This document shows positions 28,154-36,115 of a stretch of 64,000 nucleotides of DNA, piece by piece (position 1 is the stretch's first letter; each line of letters begins with the position of its first letter). The notes under the pieces are model-generated. The model saw nothing but the letters and a program-made list of their open reading frames with translations, made no database searches and was not told the origin of the DNA. The position numbers and the translations under genes were made by a program. This DNA comes from Sulfitobacter sp. M05 (lineage in GTDB: Bacteria; Pseudomonadota; Alphaproteobacteria; Rhodobacterales; Rhodobacteraceae), in the NCBI RefSeq assembly GCF_029285175.1, contig NZ_JABEDH010000008.1, positions 62,001-126,000 of the forward strand, given 5' to 3'.

Positions 28154-29035
28154 ATGACCGACAATTTCGACGCCCAAAAGACCCAGACCGCGGATTGGTT
28201 TCGCCAGCTGCGTGATGACATCGTAAGTGCGTTTCACGCATTGGAAGACCGCCACCCGTCGGAGGCCCCCGCGGGCCGTGTCGAAGTGCGCAAAACCAAG
28301 CGTAGCGCGGAAGACGGATCGGACGCAGGCGGCGGTGAAATGAGCGTCATGCGCGGCGGCAGAGTGTTCGAAAAAGTCGGGGTGAATATCTCGACCGTCC
28401 ACGGCACACTTGGCGAACGCGCACAATCCGCAATGGCGGCCCGAAAGGGCATCCCGGGAATGGCGGATGATCCGCGGTTCTGGGCATCCGGCATTTCCCT
28501 CGTGGCCCACATGCAGAACCCGCATTGCCCGGCGGTACATATGAACACCCGCATGTTCTGGACCCCGCATGCCTGGTGGTTCGGCGGCGGTGCCGACCTG
28601 AACCCATGCATCGAATATGATGACGACACCGCCCATTTCCACGCGGAAATGAAGAACGCCTGCGACCCGCATGGCGAAACGCTCTATGACGAGCTAAAGA
28701 AATGGGCCGATGAATATTTCTATATTCCGCACCGCAAGCGGGCACGCGGCGTTGGTGGCATTTTCTATGATGACCGGAACACAGGTCACTGGGCCGCGGA
28801 CTTCGATCTGACCAAAGATGTCGGCAGTGCCTTTCTACCTGCTTTTGTGCCGCTGATTGACAAGCGCCACAGCACCCCTTGGTCAGAAGCAGACAAAGAC
28901 ACGCAGCTGCGCCACCGCGGGCTTTATGCCGAATACAACCTCGTCTATGATCGTGGCACTAAATTCGGGCTGGAAACCGGCCATGACCCGGACGCCGTTT
29001 TGATGAGCCTGCCACCGATGGCTAAATGGTACTAG
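28154..29035 (+). CDS. hemF: Oxygen-dependent coproporphyrinogen III oxidase
   Basis: 293-aa HemF, full length for the family. Signature segments: GGGEMSVMRGGRVFEKVGVNIS, NPHCPAVHMNTRMF, the strongly conserved WWFGGGADLNPC, and YCDEYFYIPHR-like DEYFYIPHRKRARGVGG. It converts coproporphyrinogen III to protoporphyrinogen IX using O2 in the cytosol. Monocistronic, with 118 bp of unremarkable sequence before the next strong ribosome-binding context and ~200 bp to psd. It would be a core gene on a Rep_3-type replicon if the origin at 35.6 kb is active. Confidence 0.93.
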   Translation: MTDNFDAQKTQTADWFRQLRDDIVSAFHALEDRHPSEAPAGRVEVRKTKRSAEDGSDAGGGEMSVMRGGRVFEKVGVNISTVHGTLGERAQSAMAARKGIPGMADDPRFWASGISLVAHMQNPHCPAVHMNTRMFWTPHAWWFGGGADLNPCIEYDDDTAHFHAEMKNACDPHGETLYDELKKWADEYFYIPHRKRARGVGGIFYDDRNTGHWAADFDLTKDVGSAFLPAFVPLIDKRHSTPWSEADKDTQLRHRGLYAEYNLVYDRGTKFGLETGHDPDAVLMSLPPMAKWY

Positions 29036-29234
29036 CTAACAGACAGGGCGCGGCACAAACTGCGGCACACAGCGACGGATTAAATTGCCAACCAACGGGC
29101 ACCGGATTGACAGGAACGCGCCCGCGATGCCAAAAACTTTGGATCACTTGCAACCACGCGCGTCCTGTGTGCAAACGGTGTTTTTTACAGGGGTGGTTCT
29201 GGCCCTCCCTTTGCTCTGACCTGAAAGTCTGCTG

Positions 29235-29927
29235 ATGAATATGCTCAAGATCGTTGCGGTACCCATGCACAATGAGGGGCGCAAGTTTGTTGCAATCTTT
29301 GCCGCTATCACTGCTGTACTTTTCTTTGTCTGGGCACCGCTTTTCTGGCTGGGTGTTGGCGCAACAGTCTGGTGTTATTACTTTTTCCGAGATCCGGTGC
29401 GAGTCATTCCGCAACAGGAAGGATTGGTTATCTCGCCGGCTGACGGGGTGGTTTCCTTGATCGAGGATGTCGCCCCCTCCCCCGATCTGGGACTGGGTGA
29501 CGAACCGCTGACCCGGGTGTCGGTGTTCATGAACGTCTTTAACTGCCATGTGAATCGCGCGCCCATCGCCGGTAAAGTGGTCAATATTGTCTATCGGCAC
29601 GGAAAGTTCCTGAACGCCTCGTTGGACAAGGCAAGCGAACATAACGAACGCAACAGCCTTACCATCGAAACCGACGAAGGTGTCCGCATCGGTGTTGTGC
29701 AAATCGCGGGCCTTGTGGCGCGCCGGATCGTTTGCTTCGTGCAAGAAGGCAGCCTGCTGGGGGCCGGTCACCGGTTCGGGTTGATCCGCTTTGGAAGCCG
29801 TCTGGACATTTACCTGCCCAAGGGGGTTTCACCACTGGTTTCAGTCGGACAAACCGCCGTCGCAGGGGAAACCATCCTTGCCGATCTGCGCGACCCGACA
29901 CGCCAGCGGCCCGGTGTTCCTGAATGA
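29235..29927 (+). CDS. psd: Phosphatidylserine decarboxylase, short type
   Basis: 230-aa short-form Psd. A hydrophobic N-terminal pair of spans (~18-50) precedes [11 protein letters not shown] and [28 protein letters not shown] is the conserved active-site strand, and the self-cleavage serine that becomes the pyruvoyl group is in [11 protein letters not shown] near the C-terminus. It makes phosphatidylethanolamine from phosphatidylserine at the inner membrane. It overlaps pssA by ATGA, so the two steps of the pathway are made together. Confidence 0.93.
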   Translation: MNMLKIVAVPMHNEGRKFVAIFAAITAVLFFVWAPLFWLGVGATVWCYYFFRDPVRVIPQQEGLVISPADGVVSLIEDVAPSPDLGLGDEPLTRVSVFMNVFNCHVNRAPIAGKVVNIVYRHGKFLNASLDKASEHNERNSLTIETDEGVRIGVVQIAGLVARRIVCFVQEGSLLGAGHRFGLIRFGSRLDIYLPKGVSPLVSVGQTAVAGETILADLRDPTRQRPGVPE

Positions 29928-30667
29928 GCCATACGTCGAAAATCAAGCTGCGCCATATCGTGCCAAGCGTGGTTACTGTATTTGCCATCTGCGCCGGTAT
30001 GACCTCAATCAGAATGAGCCTTGAGGGCCGTCTGGAAGTGGCACTATATTTTATTCTGTTGGCTGTTTTTCTAGACGCCGCTGACGGGAAACTGGCGCGT
30101 TTTCTTGATACCGCAAGCCCCTTTGGCGCTGAACTGGATACGCTGGCAGATTTCTTTAACTTCGGGATCGTGCCGGGGGTGCTGCTGTATCACACCCTCT
30201 ATATGAACACTCATTATGCCAATCTGGGCTGGCTTGCCTCCTTGGTTCTGGCGGTCTGCTGTGCCCTGCGACTGGCGCGGTTCAATCTGGCGCTGGACGA
30301 CAGCGATGTTTCGCTGAAAAAGGACGAGTATTTCGTCGGCGTGCCTGCCCCCGCGCTGGCTTGTCTCGCGTTGATGCCGGTATTCATGTACCTGCACGGC
30401 TGGGAAAACTCTGATTTTCCAATCCTGCGGGCGTTCTATATCATCGGTGTTGGCCTTTTGGCCGTCAGTACCGTGCCGACCTATTCTATCAAACACGCCA
30501 GCATCAAACGCAGCCATCTGCCCATTGTGGTGATTGCTGCCATGGTGCTTGTGGTCTGCCTGATGGTCTATCCTTGGCCCACATTGATCATCGGCAATTG
30601 CCTGTACCTCACATCCCTGCCGTTCTCCTACAGAGCCCAAACCAAACGCAGCGCGACAGGCGGCTAG
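29924..30667 (+). CDS. pssA: CDP-diacylglycerol-serine O-phosphatidyltransferase
   Basis: 247-aa type II PssA, a multispanning CDP-alcohol phosphatidyltransferase. The complete motif D-x2-D-G-x2-A-R-x8-G-x3-D-x3-D is present ([12 protein letters not shown], then GAELDTLAD) at ~50-76. It joins serine to CDP-diacylglycerol, feeding Psd. It is translationally coupled to psd and converges on the gamma-glutamyltransferase gene with a 4-bp overlap of stop codons. Confidence 0.93.
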   Translation: MSHTSKIKLRHIVPSVVTVFAICAGMTSIRMSLEGRLEVALYFILLAVFLDAADGKLARFLDTASPFGAELDTLADFFNFGIVPGVLLYHTLYMNTHYANLGWLASLVLAVCCALRLARFNLALDDSDVSLKKDEYFVGVPAPALACLALMPVFMYLHGWENSDFPILRAFYIIGVGLLAVSTVPTYSIKHASIKRSHLPIVVIAAMVLVVCLMVYPWPTLIIGNCLYLTSLPFSYRAQTKRSATGG

Positions 30668-32253
30668 TACCCAAGGGCACAGCCGTCCTTGCGCGGATCA
30701 GAGCCGGCGATTAGCACCCCGGCCTCGTGATCTATTTCGATGATCTGGCCGCCGCCAATCGGAGACGTGGAAAACGCCGCAGAGTGCCCCTTGGCAATCA
30801 ACCCGTCCAAGACTCCCTGCCACAACGTCGGCTCAACCTCCAAAGAGCCGTCCGGCTTCCAGAACACACGCGGGCTGTCCAGTGCTGCCTGTGGGTCCAT
30901 GCCGAAATCAACCATATTGCTGATCACATGGGCATGGCCGCAGGGCTGGTAATGCCCGCCCATCACACCAAAGCAATAGCGGGGCTTGCCCCCTGCCATT
31001 GCCATCGCCGGAATGATCGTATGCAATGGGCGCTTGCCCCCCTCGATGGTATTGGGATGCCCCGCCATCACACGAAAACCGGCACCCCGGTTTTGCAGGT
31101 GGATACCGGTCTTTTCTGTGACAATCCCTGAACCAAACCCCTTGAAAACCGAGTTGATCAGCGACACCGCCATGCCATCGCGATCGACACAACTTAGATA
31201 AATTGTATCGCTTTGAAAATTCGGATCAACTGGCGGCAAATCAGTGTTGCGGCGGGCCGGATCAATCGTTGCGCGCAATCCCTTGTGCCAGGCCTTGTCG
31301 ATCAGGGCCTCAACACTCACCCCCATGGTCTGCACATCGCCAATATGCGCATCTCGGATAGCATAGCCAATGCGCGCGGCTTCAAGCTCCAGATGCAAGC
31401 GCTCGACGCTATTTGGCGCAAAGGACGCAATGTCGAAACCTTCCAACAGGTTCAGGATAATTTGCGCGGTGATGCCTGTGCCATTTGGCGGCAACTCTGC
31501 CAGATCAATATCGCGGTATCCTGATGCCACAGGGGTGCAGGGATCGGCAACATGGTTGGCCAAATCCTCCTCGGTCATTACACCACCACGGCGGCGCAAT
31601 TCGGCCACGATATCCGCGGCGACGCTCCCCTCATAGAAACCTCGCGCACCCTGTGCCGCGATTGTTCTAAGGGTCGTAGCCAATGCAGGAAGCCGATGTA
31701 TCGTGCCCATATTTGGGGGCCGACCATCGATCAGGTAATGTTTGCTGCCTGCCCCCTGTTCCATCAGCTTGACGGCGCAATCGCTCCAGTCCGACCAGAC
31801 ACGTGGATAGACAACAAAGCCCTCCTCTGCCGCGTGAATGGCCGGCTGCAGGGCAGCGTCCAACCCGATGGTCCCATGGCTTTCCAACAGGCTCTCCCAG
31901 CTCTTTACAACGCCGGGGACAGTCACCGCATGAGGAGAGGAATCGTCCATTTCCTGCCAGCCCTGTGCGCGCAGCATCTCGCTGGACAGGGCCGCAGGTG
32001 CCCGACCGGATGAGTTCAATCCATAAAGCGGTTTGCCAGGCTGCGAGATAAGGGCAAAACCGTCACCGCCAATGCCCGTCATTGCCGGTTCAACCACCGT
32101 CAGCACCGCCGCTGCTGTCACGGCCGCATCAACGGCATTGTCGCCCCGTTTCAGAACCTCCAGCCCTGCTTGTGTCGCCAACGGGTGCGATGTCGCCAAG
32201 GCACCATTTGCTGCATAAATCGGAGATCGCTTCGGCTCGTGGAAGTCACGCAT
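30664..32253 (-). CDS. Gamma-glutamyltransferase-family hydrolase
   Basis: 529-aa Ntn-hydrolase of the gamma-glutamyltransferase family. The precursor would be cut before the threonine in FQSDTIYLSCVDRDGMAVSL, giving the nucleophile of the small subunit. N-terminal GGNAVDAAVAAA-like motif reads GDNAVDAAVTAAAVLTVVEP; GIGGDGFALI follows. No signal peptide is seen, so it is probably cytoplasmic. Members include true GGT, oxamate amidohydrolase (HpxW) and acylases. With gamma-glutamylmethylamide made in this organism, an amide hydrolase role is possible but unproven. Confidence 0.82.
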   Translation of the reverse strand: MRDFHEPKRSPIYAANGALATSHPLATQAGLEVLKRGDNAVDAAVTAAAVLTVVEPAMTGIGGDGFALISQPGKPLYGLNSSGRAPAALSSEMLRAQGWQEMDDSSPHAVTVPGVVKSWESLLESHGTIGLDAALQPAIHAAEEGFVVYPRVWSDWSDCAVKLMEQGAGSKHYLIDGRPPNMGTIHRLPALATTLRTIAAQGARGFYEGSVAADIVAELRRRGGVMTEEDLANHVADPCTPVASGYRDIDLAELPPNGTGITAQIILNLLEGFDIASFAPNSVERLHLELEAARIGYAIRDAHIGDVQTMGVSVEALIDKAWHKGLRATIDPARRNTDLPPVDPNFQSDTIYLSCVDRDGMAVSLINSVFKGFGSGIVTEKTGIHLQNRGAGFRVMAGHPNTIEGGKRPLHTIIPAMAMAGGKPRYCFGVMGGHYQPCGHAHVISNMVDFGMDPQAALDSPRVFWKPDGSLEVEPTLWQGVLDGLIAKGHSAAFSTSPIGGGQIIEIDHEAGVLIAGSDPRKDGCALGY

Positions 32254-32360
32254 CGGTTTAGGTCCTCTAATCGCTCTGCATCAAGCTATCCAGTCTTTAG
32301 AATAAAGAAAATGGATTACCAAGGGGTTTCACTTTATTGAATTTAATCAAGTGCTTAACG

Positions 32361-33035
32361 TCAATCAAATCCGACGAACCGGGCCATTTCGTCAACTTCA
32401 CGACGTATTGAAACCACATCATTCGCCGCAAAATCTTCGTTTGGCCACCCCAGTGCAACACAGGTCATGATCACCTGATCGTCTGGGATTTGTGCATGTT
32501 CACGAACGACGGGCGATTGCATGATCCCCTGCCCGTTGATCACCGCGCCCAGCCCACGCGACCAAGCGGCCAGAACCAAACCATAGGTCACCGCACCCAG
32601 ATCGAAATGCGCAATCGTGCCCCCCTCAAGGGATTTGTCAAAAGTCACGACAATCGACACCGGCGCATCAAACTGACGAAAGCCGCGCATCACCCAATCC
32701 TGGCGCATCGCCTTGTCATCGCGGGCGATACCCATGGCGGCAAACAACTGCTTGGCGATTCCAACCTGCCGGTCCCGGTGTGGCCCTTCGTAGGCCCCAT
32801 GATCGACAATCTCTCTGACCGGCGGGACACCTTGCATCATGCGGGTCGAATTCCCCTCGCGGATTTTCTCAAGCGGCTCGCCGGTCAGGACATGCAGATG
32901 CCACGGCTGCGTGTTCATCGAAGAGGGCGCGCGGTTGGCCAGCGCGATAATTTCCTCCAGCAGGGCGCGTGGGACCTTCTTGTCTTGAAACCCCCGGATT
33001 GACCGGCGCTCCATCATGGCCTGATCTAATTGCAT
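32361..33035 (-). CDS. Nitroreductase-family flavoprotein
   Basis: 224-aa FMN-dependent nitroreductase-type protein. RRSIRGFQDKKVPRALLEEI and RAPSSMNTQPWHLHVLTGEP are the standard FMN-binding N-terminal motifs; ALGWPNEDFAAND is the usual C-terminal element. Substrates of the family vary widely (nitroaromatics, quinones, enones) and cannot be told from sequence. It lies ~100 bp from the parB stop; the gap contains a short palindrome. Confidence 0.85.
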   Translation of the reverse strand: MQLDQAMMERRSIRGFQDKKVPRALLEEIIALANRAPSSMNTQPWHLHVLTGEPLEKIREGNSTRMMQGVPPVREIVDHGAYEGPHRDRQVGIAKQLFAAMGIARDDKAMRQDWVMRGFRQFDAPVSIVVTFDKSLEGGTIAHFDLGAVTYGLVLAAWSRGLGAVINGQGIMQSPVVREHAQIPDDQVIMTCVALGWPNEDFAANDVVSIRREVDEMARFVGFD

Positions 33036-33106
33036 TGTCGTTCCTCCCTGTTATCGGAAGTATGCTAGCCCCCGATCAGATCAAGAACCATCCGGCGGCC
33101 TTGTAA

Positions 33107-33121
33107 GTGACGTATCGTCAC
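33107..33121. promoter_or_regulatory. Perfect palindrome beside parB, candidate parS
   Basis: GTGACGTATCGTCAC: two 6-bp arms around a 3-nt centre, 12 bp beyond the parB stop. Centromere sites for ParB proteins are usually palindromes near parAB. A small terminator hairpin is the alternative. No second copy was noticed. Confidence 0.35.
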
Positions 33122-33133
33122 GAAGAACGCCCC

Positions 33134-34216
33134 CTACCCTTTCTCCAGCTTGGCCTGAAGGTCCAGCATCAGGGCTTTTGCCATCTCTTGTGACAGACCC
33201 TTACCCCTGAATCTGATCACAAACCCATCATCTGAATTTTCCGCCTGCATGGTCACACCGGTTGATGTACGCAATGTGTCGCCACTCCAGCCGGTCTTTG
33301 GCGTTGCAGCACGGGGCCGCCCGCCACGGCTCGGGGCGTCCCCGGTGGATGATTGTTCGGCCAGAACACTTTCGATCAAGGTCAATTCAGATTTCGGATC
33401 CGTAACCTGCGCTGCACCCAGAACCTCGCGCAACCGGGTTTCAGCCCCGGTTCGCACCCCCTGCGCCAGCCTCAGCCCATCCTTCTCACGCAAGCTTTCG
33501 GGAAACTGAAGGACATCGCCCAAAGCTTCGAAGATCATCGCAAAAGATCTGATCTTGCTGCGTTTGGCTTTGGAAGCTGCCGCAAACATCTCTGCGACAG
33601 CGGCCTCTGTTGTGGGGAACGCCCCTTGCTGTGTGGCGATAACGGCAATGCGGCCGCGTTCATAATGGCTGAGGTCCTGCCGGATTTCGTTTTCCTCGAC
33701 CATGGCAACAAAGGCGCCGCCAATCTGATCCGGATCACGCACAACCGCCTTGATCCGCGAAAACCGATCTTCTCCGGTGCGGGCCAACAGGTTCTGTTGG
33801 GCAATCAACCGCCGATAGCCTGACAAAAGGCCATAACGTTTGCCGCCTGCCGCGTTGGTTAAGACGTAGACCTCGACCGGCAAACGGAGCCCATGGGCCG
33901 CGATCGAATGCTGCAACTCATCCAGTGATTCAGCGTCCATCACGGTGCGATCCCGCTGCATCGACATGGCTTCGATTTCTGCCAGCGGGATTTCCTTGAT
34001 CAGCCGCCCCTGACCTTCGGCATCGCGATAGGCGGCGGCTTCCGCCTCGTCTCGGCGCATTTCCGGTGTGCCGGCCTGAAGCGCGCCAGCCGTATCGGCG
34101 GCGACCTGCGCAATGGGCGCGGAAATTGGATGGGCAGGGGTTTCGCGGCGAAACTCCTCTTCGATCCGACCCAAGGCATCCGCCGAGGGGGCCTCTAGTT
34201 TACGTCGCTTGGCCAT
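33134..34216 (-). CDS. parB: Plasmid/chromid partition protein ParB
   Basis: 360-aa ParB/RepB-type protein. The N-terminal ParB/Srx domain contains LLSGYRRLIAQQ (the GxRR nucleotide-binding box), preceded by SLDELQHSIAAHGLRLPVEV; NEIRQDLSHYERGRIAVI leads into the HTH region, and the C-terminus (~270-360) is probably the dimerisation part. It overlaps the parA 3' end by 17 bp. It would bind the centromere and stimulate ParA ATPase to partition the replicon at division. Confidence 0.9.
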   Translation of the reverse strand: MAKRRKLEAPSADALGRIEEEFRRETPAHPISAPIAQVAADTAGALQAGTPEMRRDEAEAAAYRDAEGQGRLIKEIPLAEIEAMSMQRDRTVMDAESLDELQHSIAAHGLRLPVEVYVLTNAAGGKRYGLLSGYRRLIAQQNLLARTGEDRFSRIKAVVRDPDQIGGAFVAMVEENEIRQDLSHYERGRIAVIATQQGAFPTTEAAVAEMFAAASKAKRSKIRSFAMIFEALGDVLQFPESLREKDGLRLAQGVRTGAETRLREVLGAAQVTDPKSELTLIESVLAEQSSTGDAPSRGGRPRAATPKTGWSGDTLRTSTGVTMQAENSDDGFVIRFRGKGLSQEMAKALMLDLQAKLEKG

Positions 34217-35603
34217 CGTTGCCCTCCTGCTCGTTCAACTCCTGAAGGTCGCGCCACCACGTCCCCAGCAGCACTTCCTTGACCTCTGCCCATGTCCGAT
34301 CGAATGCTTCCCGACCACGTACATATGTGTCCCTATTGAACTCCCGATAATCGGCTTCGTAGATGCCGTTTACCTGTTCACCCGCCTGCCCGACCATGGC
34401 TGTGACCTCCTGCCGATAGGTGGTCATGAAGTCACCGAAATAGGCCTGAATGACATTCGCAAGGTCGGTTTGCTGGCTTGCGTCAAACCGGGTGATCAGG
34501 GCCCGCACCGCGTCCCATTCAAACTTCATCTCCGACAGCCCCTCCTGCCGCCTAATCCGGTTTTCGCCCTCTTCAATGCTGGCGAAGGTGGAATAGAGCA
34601 TGTCAAAGAACCGGCCCGTCGAGTCAAACTCAAGAAAGGACGCACCAAGTGGCACCAACAGAATATCCGCCGCGGCCAATGCGTTGATTGTCAGATACCC
34701 AAGGGCAGGGGGCGTATCGAGCAGAATGATGTCATAATCATCAAGAATACCTTCGCTTTCCAATGCGTTGGTCAATGCGTCCCAAAGCGGCCAACTGCGC
34801 ACCTGCATCCGCCACACCGGCACCTGAAACTCAGCCCAATACAAATTCAGCTGCGCACCAATCAGATCAATGTTTGGCCAATGAGTTTCCTGGATGAGGT
34901 TTCGCGGCGAAACCTCAAGGCTCTCTGTCAGAGTTTCGTCAAACGGCAACTCCGGCGTCCCTTTGGCGCGGCGCACCGTGTTCTCCGCCTGCAAGTGACG
35001 TGCGAAATCCTTGGCAATCAGGGGGAAAGCCGTCGACCATTCATCGGGGACATCCCCTCCCATGATTGATGTCAGCGACCCCTGGGAATCCAGATCAATG
35101 ACCAACACGCGATAACCGTCCAGCGCCGCAGACATCGCGAGATGCGCACAGGTTGAGGTTTTGCCAACACCGCCTTTGAAATTCGCAACCGATACAATCT
35201 TGGCCGGCAGCCCCTCGGGACGCCAGGATTTATACTGTTTGTTCGAGGCACCTTCGGTGGCAAAATGTTCGCGCAGCGTCAGCACCTCTTCAAGCGTGAA
35301 CCACTTGCTTCCTGCCTCACCAGTACCTTGTGGCAAATCAGGGTTTGCCTTGAGAACGCGACGCAAATGGGCTGGCGCGACGTCGATCAGATAGCGGCAG
35401 ATTTCCCATGTGGAGAACCGGCGCAGCCGTTTTTTTCCGTCAGGCGCATATCCGCGCTTGGCCAGATCATCGCGCCCCTTTGCAGCAAAGGCCGCGGCTT
35501 TTGCGAATCGTGCAGTATCAATAGGCTCACCAAGGCGGCTCGCAGCCTTGGCCGGATCAATGTTGAAATAGGGGGGCGGGGGTGCTTTGGGTGTTAAGGC
35601 CAT
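34200..35603 (-). CDS. parA: Plasmid/chromid partition ATPase ParA
   Basis: 467-aa large ParA (type Ib with an N-terminal DNA-binding region). The deviant Walker A KGGVGKTS is at ~143-150, followed by LVIDLDSQGSLTSIMGG and LLDTPPALGYLTINAL (Walker B). The N-terminal ~120 residues include an HTH-like segment, as in ParA proteins that repress their own operon. ATG 35603 after AGAGGACAT was preferred to an ATG 18 codons earlier, which would run through the upstream inverted repeat. It forms parAB with the overlapping parB and is divergent from the initiator gene. Confidence 0.92.
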   Translation of the reverse strand: MALTPKAPPPPYFNIDPAKAASRLGEPIDTARFAKAAAFAAKGRDDLAKRGYAPDGKKRLRRFSTWEICRYLIDVAPAHLRRVLKANPDLPQGTGEAGSKWFTLEEVLTLREHFATEGASNKQYKSWRPEGLPAKIVSVANFKGGVGKTSTCAHLAMSAALDGYRVLVIDLDSQGSLTSIMGGDVPDEWSTAFPLIAKDFARHLQAENTVRRAKGTPELPFDETLTESLEVSPRNLIQETHWPNIDLIGAQLNLYWAEFQVPVWRMQVRSWPLWDALTNALESEGILDDYDIILLDTPPALGYLTINALAAADILLVPLGASFLEFDSTGRFFDMLYSTFASIEEGENRIRRQEGLSEMKFEWDAVRALITRFDASQQTDLANVIQAYFGDFMTTYRQEVTAMVGQAGEQVNGIYEADYREFNRDTYVRGREAFDRTWAEVKEVLLGTWWRDLQELNEQEGNDGQAT

Positions 35604-35616
35604 ATGTCCTCTGGTA

Positions 35617-35656
35617 TGTGCGCTGTTTTCACGCGTATTCGCGAGTTTATCGCACA
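35617..35656. promoter_or_regulatory. Imperfect inverted repeat upstream of parA, likely operator
   Basis: TGTGCG, 9 nt, CGCG, TATT, CGCG, 7 nt, CGCACA: two nested pairs of arms centred ~34 bp before the parA start. It lies where a ParA autorepressor would bind. It could instead be a ParB site. Confidence 0.4.
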
Positions 35657-35791
35657 CTCTAGGCCGATTGGGAATTCCTTGGAAGGACTGTCGGCAAATT
35701 CATAAGCATAATAAATCAAACAACAAACTATGTAGTATCTTTCAGTATCTTTATGATGTTTGTTGAATATAATCTATTTATTTTCAGTTGG

Positions 35792-35901
35792 TTATAGGTG
35801 TTTGGGCGCCTAGTTACGGTAGCAAGGGTGCCGCTTTACAGTTTTTAAGGGACCCGGATACGGGAGGAAGCGCCCCGATTCGCGGTATAAGGGGGACCAT
35901 G
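35792..35901 (+). repeat. Five in-phase degenerate 22-bp iterons
   Basis: Units start at 35792, 35814, 35836, 35858 and 35880 with no gaps. Compared with the second unit (TTACGGTAGCAAGGGTGCCG plus two bases), the others match at 11, 11, 15 and 12 of 22 positions, counted by eye. Conserved features are TTAC-like starts, a G-rich core near position 13-15 and CC at 18-19. A 22-bp (two-turn) period fits binding sites for a Rep_3 initiator. Individual units are weak; the phasing is the main evidence. Confidence 0.6.
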
Positions 35902-36070
35902 ATGCAGGACCGGTCGAATTAGAGACTTTTTGAGCCCTGTTAGACCCTGTTGTTCGATTTGAGTGAAATGCCTATCCTGTAGATTGGTACCTTTAGCTTG
36001 AATTCGCCGCCCTGGCTGCTCCCTATCTAGGGCACCTGTCTTTTCCTTGCCAGCAGGTTCCTTTTGGCCC

Positions 36071-36115
36071 ATGATGCGGCATGATCGAAGAAAACTTCGG
36101 CGGGCAGGACGATGA
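36071..36115 (+). CDS. Possible 14-codon leader peptide coupled to rep
   Basis: ATG ATG CGG ... encodes MMRHDRRKLRRAGR and its TGA overlaps the rep ATG (ATGA). Such leader-to-initiator coupling is known for some plasmid initiators (for example tap-repA in IncFII). No good ribosome-binding site is visible before it, and chance is a real possibility. Confidence 0.2.
   Translation: MMRHDRRKLRRAGR

Larger units (their letters stand above)
35604..36111. other. Probable replication origin between parAB and rep
   Basis: A 508-bp gene-free interval flanked by divergent parA and rep. From the parA side it holds an inverted repeat (35617-35656), an AT-rich stretch (about 35690-35790) with a tandem AGTATCTTT repeat at 35734 and 35744 (10-bp period), and five degenerate 22-bp iterons (35792-35901). 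A GC-richer leader with no assigned feature runs up to the rep start. AT-rich DNA beside in-phase iterons is the classic layout of an iteron-controlled origin. Confidence 0.7.

Noticed and set aside
29022-29771. 249-codon minus-strand frame across the hemF-psd gap and psd
   Set aside because: Most of it is antisense to psd and no family is recognisable.
34113-35069. 318-codon open frame antisense to parA/parB
   Set aside because: No domain; parA with Walker motifs occupies the other strand.
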